From NCBI GenBank assembly GCA_020852775.1, contig JADZAD010000013.1, positions 1-10,618 of the forward strand: DNA of 10,618 nucleotides, in the 5' to 3' direction. The translations under genes were made by a program, and so were the position numbers. Shown in pieces: positions 6,895 to 10,618 of the stretch (position 1 is its first letter; the number at the start of each line of letters is the position of its first letter). The DNA is from Anaerolineae bacterium (lineage in GTDB: Bacteria; Chloroflexota; Anaerolineae; Aggregatilineales; UBA3940). Under the pieces are notes generated by a model. It was not told the origin of the DNA, did not search any database, and saw only the letters and a program-made list of their open reading frames with translations.

Positions 6895-7386
6895 ATGCAG
6901 ATTATCAACCAGTATTCCTTCCTGATCGTGGCTGCATCAGCGGTCGCAGGGGCAGGATTCGTGGTCTGGCGGTTGCAACATCTGCCGCGGGCCAACCGGA
7001 TCGCCTTGATCGGGATGATCGCCGCAGGCGCGCTGCTCGTGCTGTTCAGCCGGCGCTACACTCCTGCGGATGCTGATGTCAGCGGCCCGGAGGTGGTGCG
7101 GGCAAGCGGTGATGCCGTACTGGTGATGCTGTACTCGGATTATTGAATGGCCTGCCAGGCGCAGAAGCCCACCGTGCGTGGGTTGCAGGCCGGGCTTGCT
7201 GGTGACGGAGTGAACGTACTGCTCATCAACATGCAGAGCAGGCAGGGGCGTCAGTGGAGTGACGCATACGGGGTGTTCTTCACACCCGGCTACCTGCTGC
7301 TGGACGCTTCCGGGGCGGAAGTATGGCGCGGTTCAGCGCCGCCATCCGAGCAGCAGGTGCTGGGGCTGCTGGCTGATGAGTCTTGA
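6895..7386 (+). CDS. Membrane-anchored thioredoxin-like selenoprotein (UxxC), UGA read as selenocysteine
   Basis: Predicted redox protein of 163 residues if the in-frame TGA at 7144-7146 is read as selenocysteine. The ATG at 6895 is favoured by TGAGG eight bases upstream. Two membrane helices (about 8-24 and 37-51) are joined by an Arg-rich loop, which suggests the C-terminal domain lies outside the cytoplasm. That domain has strand A-V-L-V-M-L-Y-S-D-Y (74-83), then U84-M-A-C87, P92 at the place of the conserved helix proline (five residues after the second cysteine, as in E. coli thioredoxin), strand V-N-V-L-L-I-N (106-112), the cis-proline T-P (130-131) and hairpin Y-L-L-L-D-A-S-G-A-E-V-W-R (133-145). 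Both halves fit one fold only when joined. A SECIS-like hairpin follows the UGA. The alternative is a gene inactivated by a Cys-to-stop change. No Sec machinery genes are in the window. It converges on the next gene with a 3-base gap. Confidence 0.85.
7144..7146 (+). other. Predicted selenocysteine codon (UGA)
   Basis: The TGA lies between Tyr83 and Met85 of the thioredoxin-like protein, exactly where the first active-site cysteine of C-x-x-C is expected, with C87 three residues later. No frame change is needed. An ATG follows immediately (7147), but no Shine-Dalgarno sequence precedes it, and a protein starting there would lack the first strands and the catalytic residue. Confidence 0.82.
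7149..7191 (+). promoter_or_regulatory. Candidate bacterial SECIS hairpin
   Basis: The lower stem pairs GGCCTGC (7149-7155) with GCAGGCC (7185-7191), seven perfect pairs. The upper stem pairs CCCAC (7168-7172) with GTGGG (7178-7182), extendable by G-U and A-U pairs at 7167/7183 and 7166/7184. The apical loop is CGUGC (7173-7177) with G in second place followed by U. The loop begins 26 bases after the UGA. Known bacterial SECIS elements have a short upper stem, a G within the first two loop bases and a UGA-to-loop distance of about 16-37 bases, so this fits. The asymmetric left bulge (7156-7165) is a deviation that folding should assess. Confidence 0.72.
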
Positions 7387-7389
7387 GGG

Positions 7390-7857
7390 TCACTGCGCTA
7401 CGGGCTGGTGTGGCAGCACCAGGTAGGTTGCCACGGCCAGCAGCACCAGCCCAAGGATACGTCGCACATCGAGTGGCACCGGGTCGTAGCTGCCGATACC
7501 CATCGTATCGACAATCACCGCGACGACCGTCTGGCCGAGAATAAACGCGACTGTCGCCGCAACCGCTCCGACTCTGGGGAGCGCGAACGTGATCCCGCCG
7601 AGGATCATGAAGCCTGTCAGCGCGGCAAGCAGGATCAGCGGGGTCATCGGCTTGACCGCGCTCCAGTCGATCATGCCGCGGGAATGCAGCACGAGGGCGA
7701 TCACAACCGCGCTCAGGCCGGCCACGCCATTGATAATCACGCTGGCGACGGGTGCGCTGAGGGCTTTGCCAATCGATCCGTTGATTGCGTTGTTCATCCC
7801 GATGGTGATGCCGACACCGACCGCCACGACCAGCCCGATGCTCAGAAAACCCCTCAT
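7390..7857 (-). CDS. YdcZ/DUF606-type DMT small membrane transporter
   Basis: A 155-residue membrane protein resembling the short, one-repeat members of the drug/metabolite transporter superfamily (DUF606, YdcZ). It shows about five membrane segments (around 4-24, 34-57, 70-92, 94-116 and 128-148). Family features include N-x-x-I-N-G near the end of TM1, S-A-P-V-A-S-V-I-I-N-G-V-A-G (33-46), and the run P-R-V-G-A-V-A-A-T-V followed by G-Q-T-V-V-A-V-I-V-D. The family has no firmly known substrate; single-repeat members act as pairs. The ATG at 7857 is chosen because GAGG lies 5 bases upstream and a consensus -10 box lies about 40 bases upstream; the longer open frame upstream overlaps the nuclease gene and is not hydrophobic. 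Its 3' end meets the thioredoxin-like gene with 3 bases between stop codons. Confidence 0.88.
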   Translation of the reverse strand: MRGFLSIGLVVAVGVGITIGMNNAINGSIGKALSAPVASVIINGVAGLSAVVIALVLHSRGMIDWSAVKPMTPLILLAALTGFMILGGITFALPRVGAVAATVAFILGQTVVAVIVDTMGIGSYDPVPLDVRRILGLVLLAVATYLVLPHQPVAQ

Positions 7858-7896
7858 TGTTGCCTCATTTCGCTGTTCAGCAGAGATAGGCCACGT

Positions 7897-7923
7897 ATTA
7901 TAGTCGCAAGCGTAGATTGTACA
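7897..7923 (-). promoter_or_regulatory. Candidate promoter for the YdcZ-type gene
   Basis: The complement of 7897-7902 reads TATAAT, a perfect -10 box, in an A/T-rich island between the nuclease stop and the transporter start. The best -35 candidate is TGTACA (7918-7923), matching four of six bases but only 15 bases away, which is short. The expected leader is about 30 bases. Confidence 0.5.
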
Positions 7924-7930
7924 GCATGGC

Positions 7931-9355
7931 TTACGGCCCACCGCCATCCTGTGCCAGCAGCCAGCGATGTACGGCAGCGGTGGCCTGACAGTCGTCCTCG
8001 TTATAGCGTGTGATCGCCTCCATCCGCTCCGGATTGCCGTCCTGCTGATAGCGGGAATACTCAACAATCGAGTCACCACCGCCACTGATACCCGTCCGCC
8101 AGGTAAACCCCATCCACGGGGCGACGTCCTTGAGCGAGTAGCTGCGCAGGGGCAGCACAGCGCAGGCCTTGAGCGCTTTCTCAAGGTCGATCATGCGGTT
8201 GAGCAGGGCCTCAGCACGTGGATCGCTACCATAGCGTGTGGTCATTTGGCCGATCGCCGTCCGTTCGTAGCTGCTGTAATGGAAGACTGGCCCGTCTACA
8301 CGGCTGGCGCGCCGCAGAAAATGCTCCCAGACGGCGCCTTCTTCTTCCGGGCGCTCGCAGATTTCGGCAAAGTAGCGCTGTCGCCCCCCCTCCTGCACCA
8401 GCAGGCCGAACAGGTAGATCAGCCCTTCGGTCGGGATGCTTTCCACGTCAAAGTAGGCTGCGGCCCGGCCCGGTGCGGGCAGGCCGTGGTCGCCGATCAG
8501 GATCGCTTTCTGTTCGACAAGCGCCTGCGCCTGGCGGATGATGCTGCGGGCCGTCCGGTCCCCGACCCCGCGAATCTGCTGCAGGTGGGCGGCGTTCGCA
8601 CCGGCCAGAGCAGGCAGGGTGCCGAGCCCCTGCCCATGCAGTTCCGTCCAGACAGTGCGTTTCAGGCCAGTGACCAGCGAGGCATCCTGCGTGGCGGTCG
8701 CTTCCTCGTCACACAACCGCTTCCAGGCACATGACTGGCAGACCGAAGCAAGAAACGGGCGCGGCTCCTCGCCACCGGCCAGCCTGCGCGCGCGGTTCAG
8801 CGCATCATTGAAGAACGCTTCCTCGAAGGGTACTGGCTCCTCATGATACCGGCTGCCTGTTGTGGCATCCGCGCGCGGAGGACGCAGGATCAGGCGGCCT
8901 TCCGGGCGCACCCCCTGCAGCCGCTCAAGCAGCCAGACGTAGGCCATCACCTGCAGGCGGTAGCGTTCCTTTGCTTCGGAGCCGAACTTGATGTCTACCG
9001 GGCGGTAGTGATGTATTCCGAGTGCTGATGGCCCTTCGACGCGGATGAGCAGATCAGGGATGCCCGCCAGCTGTTCGGCCAGCAGCACCCCCTGATAGAT
9101 TGCCGGAGCGCCATGCCGCATCAGCGCATGGGTGGCAGAGAACCCGGCTTCGAGCCTACCAGCGGGGTAGTCCGGGCGGACGTAGTCCATCCCGGTGAGC
9201 ACACGCAGCTCAAATTCGCGCCCCTGCTGTATCAGCCACGCGTCAAAGTCAGAGGCGAGGACTCGTTCAGTCTCGGGGCCGTTGTATTCCAGGTAGACCT
9301 TACGATCACAGGCGAGCAGGTTACTCAGGTCGGTAGCAGTGAGAGTGACGGGCAT
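7931..9355 (-). CDS. TM0106-family RecB-like putative nuclease
   Basis: A 474-residue protein matching the layout of TM0106-type RecB-like putative nucleases. The N-terminal half is a PD-(D/E)XK nuclease of the RecB/Cas4 type: G-I-P-D-L-L-I (98-104), D121-I-K123 and the Q135-x3-Y139 motif. C16 together with C206, C209 and C215 gives the Cys arrangement that holds a 4Fe-4S cluster in Cas4 and AddB. Next comes a helix-hairpin-helix stretch (I-R-G-V-G-D-R-T-A, 261-269), then an RNase H-like exonuclease domain with Y-F-D-V-E-S (301-306), H-Y-S-S-Y-E (359-364) and Y-N-E-D-D-C-Q-A-T (451-459). All expected acidic residues appear intact. GGAG lies 5 bases before the ATG. Likely a DNA or RNA processing nuclease; the biological role of the family is not known to me. 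No cas genes or repeats are nearby, so I do not link it to CRISPR. Confidence 0.88.
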   Translation of the reverse strand: MPVTLTATDLSNLLACDRKVYLEYNGPETERVLASDFDAWLIQQGREFELRVLTGMDYVRPDYPAGRLEAGFSATHALMRHGAPAIYQGVLLAEQLAGIPDLLIRVEGPSALGIHHYRPVDIKFGSEAKERYRLQVMAYVWLLERLQGVRPEGRLILRPPRADATTGSRYHEEPVPFEEAFFNDALNRARRLAGGEEPRPFLASVCQSCAWKRLCDEEATATQDASLVTGLKRTVWTELHGQGLGTLPALAGANAAHLQQIRGVGDRTARSIIRQAQALVEQKAILIGDHGLPAPGRAAAYFDVESIPTEGLIYLFGLLVQEGGRQRYFAEICERPEEEGAVWEHFLRRASRVDGPVFHYSSYERTAIGQMTTRYGSDPRAEALLNRMIDLEKALKACAVLPLRSYSLKDVAPWMGFTWRTGISGGGDSIVEYSRYQQDGNPERMEAITRYNEDDCQATAAVHRWLLAQDGGGP

Positions 9356-9456
9356 GGCCGCTCCGGGGCAGGGGTATCACAGGCGAGCGTCTTCGGATTT
9401 CTGTCAGGTATATCTGTATTGTAACCTCCCGCTGGCCTCCATACAGGCACAGGCAG

Positions 9457-9465
9457 TGCTAGAAT
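9457..9465 (+). promoter_or_regulatory. Candidate extended -10 promoter for the membrane protein gene
   Basis: TGCTAGAAT at 9457-9465 fits an extended -10 element (TG, one base, then TAGAAT). No good -35 box is seen 16-18 bases upstream. The predicted transcript would start near 9472, just ahead of the AGGAGG at 9480-9485. Confidence 0.4.
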
Positions 9466-9490
9466 GAAGGCAGTTTGCGAGGAGGGTGTG

Positions 9491-10444
9491 ATGAATCCGA
9501 AGGTATTGCTGCGTGGTGTCGGGGTCGCGTAGCTGCTTGTCGGCGGGTTCGCTGCGCTGGTCGCGCCCCTCGAAGTCTCGGCCTACTATGCCTTCGTCCC
9601 CGGGGGAGAACACGCTTATCCCGGCTTCAACGTTGGCTCATTCATGTTCGCATACATCACGCTGCAGGTAGCGGGCTACTACGCGATCGCAGGGATCGGG
9701 CTGCTGCTGGCATGGGGGCATCTGCATCTGTCGCGCTGGGTTCGCCCGTTGATGGACGGGCTGATCGGGCTGTGGCTGGTCGTGGGCCTGCCACTTACGC
9801 TGCTGGCTCTGCTCATGCTTTTTGAGTCGAAGGAACCGCCTGCCGCGGTTCAGATCGCCCTGATGGCGCTGCTGCCGCTGGCATACCCGGTGGCCCCGCT
9901 CGTCCTGCGGCGTTTCTACCGGGGGCAGGCGGTCGCTCAGGTGCTGGAAGAGGCTGATCCGTGCCCGCACTGGCTGGAGCTTATGCCTGCCGGGGTGCGT
10001 ATTCTCTGCGGGCTGCTGCTGATGCTGGCGGCAGGGTTACACCTGCCGATGCTGCTGCGTGGGCCGTTCCCGTGGTTCGGACGGCTGCTTACCGGGGAGG
10101 ACGGCCTGCTGGCACTGGGGGCGCTTGTGCTGACGGCGCTTGGCCTGGTTGTGGGGCTTGCCCGCCTGAACCAGGCAGCCTGGCGGGCGGCGCTGGCGCT
10201 CTGCGCGGTGCTTGGGCTCTCCACGGCGCTCACGCTCCAGCGCCTGGCGTTCGCCGATCTGCTTGCGGTTGCACAACTGCCTGAATATGAAAAGGAGTTC
10301 TTCAGTGGCCTGCCATTTCTCGGCTGGCATCCTACGCTGCTGTTTCTTGCGCCGCTGCTGGTTCTGCTGGCGGCGCTGCTTGCCAGTGCCCGGCACTTCA
10401 TCCGGCCCGATAAGGGCAAGACTCAGCCGACCGGGACAACGTAG
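9491..10444 (+). pseudogene. Polytopic membrane protein gene interrupted by UAG at codon 14
   Basis: I do not recognise the family. An ideal AGGAGG (9480-9485) lies 5 bases before the ATG at 9491, yet codon 14 (9530-9532) is TAG. The same frame then runs open for 303 more codons and encodes a hydrophobic protein with about eight membrane segments (roughly 11-30 across the stop, 51-74, 88-110, 120-139, 168-188, 206-226, 232-250 and 282-300), ending K-G-K-T-Q-P-T-G-T-T. The TAG lies within the first membrane helix. One base change from CAG (Gln) or TGG (Trp) would explain it, so a recent nonsense mutation or a sequence error is most likely. An alternative start downstream would lose the first helix; the next ATG is at 9644 and has no clear ribosome site. 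There is no evidence for pyrrolysine. The 3' end overlaps the convergent gene by 22 bases. Confidence 0.7.
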
Positions 10445-10618
10445 CCGTCCTTGTACCAGCCCTCGACTGCCTCGCGGTCGACGCCTGCCCGGGCTGCCTC
10501 ACCGAGCGTGAAGCCTGACGGATGGGCCTGTGCGAGCCGTGAGAGTGGCTCAATGGAGCGGTAGCTTGCGTGGAAATCGTGATAGAAGCCGCGTGGGGCT
10601 TCGTACACCCACACCGGC
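10423..10618 (-). CDS. 3' end of an unidentified gene
   Basis: An open frame enters from the right edge and ends at a stop at 10423-10425, giving 64 residues of C terminus. I cannot name the family. The stretch from about F-T-L-G-E-A-A-R-A-G-V-D to W-Y-K-D-G-Y-V-V-P-V resembles a small winged-helix or helix-turn-helix unit, with a hydrophobic helix, a turn at Ala-Gly-Val and a wing-like strand end; this is pattern resemblance only. It overlaps the last 22 bases of the convergent membrane protein gene. The start is outside the window. Confidence 0.6.
   Translation of the reverse strand, partial: PVWVYEAPRGFYHDFHASYRSIEPLSRLAQAHPSGFTLGEAARAGVDREAVEGWYKDGYVVPVG

Noticed and set aside
7147..7386. 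Separate 79-residue gene starting at the ATG right after the UGA
   Set aside because: There is no Shine-Dalgarno sequence, and the product would lack the first strand and half of the active site of a thioredoxin fold that is complete when joined to the upstream frame.
7858..8184. Long N-terminal extension of the YdcZ-type transporter
   Set aside because: It overlaps the nuclease gene out of frame, is Arg/Cys-rich and not membrane-like, and the ATG at 7857 has its own ribosome site and -10 box.
7931..9355. CRISPR association of the Cas4-like nuclease
   Set aside because: No repeat array or other cas gene is visible, and the extra RNase H-like domain fits the TM0106-type family instead of Cas4.
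9530..9532. Pyrrolysine or selenocysteine insertion at the UAG of the membrane protein
   Set aside because: UAG is not a Sec codon, no downstream hairpin or catalytic context is apparent, and the site is inside a membrane helix; a point mutation or error is simpler.

Overview
The window is GC-rich bacterial DNA, densely coding, with short intergenic gaps and Shine-Dalgarno-type start sites. The binding lipoprotein has an Ala/Pro/Glu-rich linker directly after its lipidated cysteine, a style common in Chloroflexota (for example Anaerolineae). That phylum is my best guess, at moderate confidence, because no rRNA or other phylogenetic marker is present.

Layout. Positions 1-198 hold the possible 3' end of a plus-strand gene and a strong hairpin terminator. 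Positions 199-6755 hold a complete oligopeptide/dipeptide-type ABC importer split into two divergent transcription units. On the minus strand are the substrate-binding lipoprotein (2411-4132), permease B (1170-2249) and permease C (199-1149). On the plus strand are the two ATPases (4617-5657 and 5703-6755), closed by a clear Rho-independent terminator at 6786-6822. A 484-base divergent control region separates the two arms. After it come a small membrane-anchored thioredoxin-like gene read through an in-frame UGA (6895-7386, plus), a YdcZ/DUF606-type small transporter (7390-7857, minus), a TM0106-type RecB-like nuclease (7931-9355, minus), a polytopic membrane protein gene interrupted by UAG at codon 14 (9491-10444, plus), and the 3' end of an unknown minus-strand gene (10423-10618).

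Three points stand out. First, the thioredoxin-like protein is very probably an undescribed or at least easily missed selenoprotein. The UGA replaces exactly the first cysteine of the CxxC motif (giving U-M-A-C), the fold continues correctly on both sides, and a bacterial SECIS-like hairpin starts three bases after the UGA. Second, the substrate-binding protein looks circularly permuted relative to the usual family-5 solute-binding proteins: the segment normally at the N terminus, including the family signature, is at the C terminus, while the signal peptide stays in front. Third, the only cysteines of both permeases are pairs in predicted outside loops, and the binding protein also has cysteines in pairs, which suggests disulfide-stabilised outer parts of the importer. 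The selenoprotein's thioredoxin domain is predicted to face the same compartment, but a functional link is only inference.

How the genes work together: the lipoprotein captures a peptide-like or other solute outside the membrane, permeases B and C form the channel, and the two ATPases power import. The downstream genes (redox protein, small transporter, nuclease, membrane protein) have their own promoters and orientations and show no obvious pathway link to the importer.
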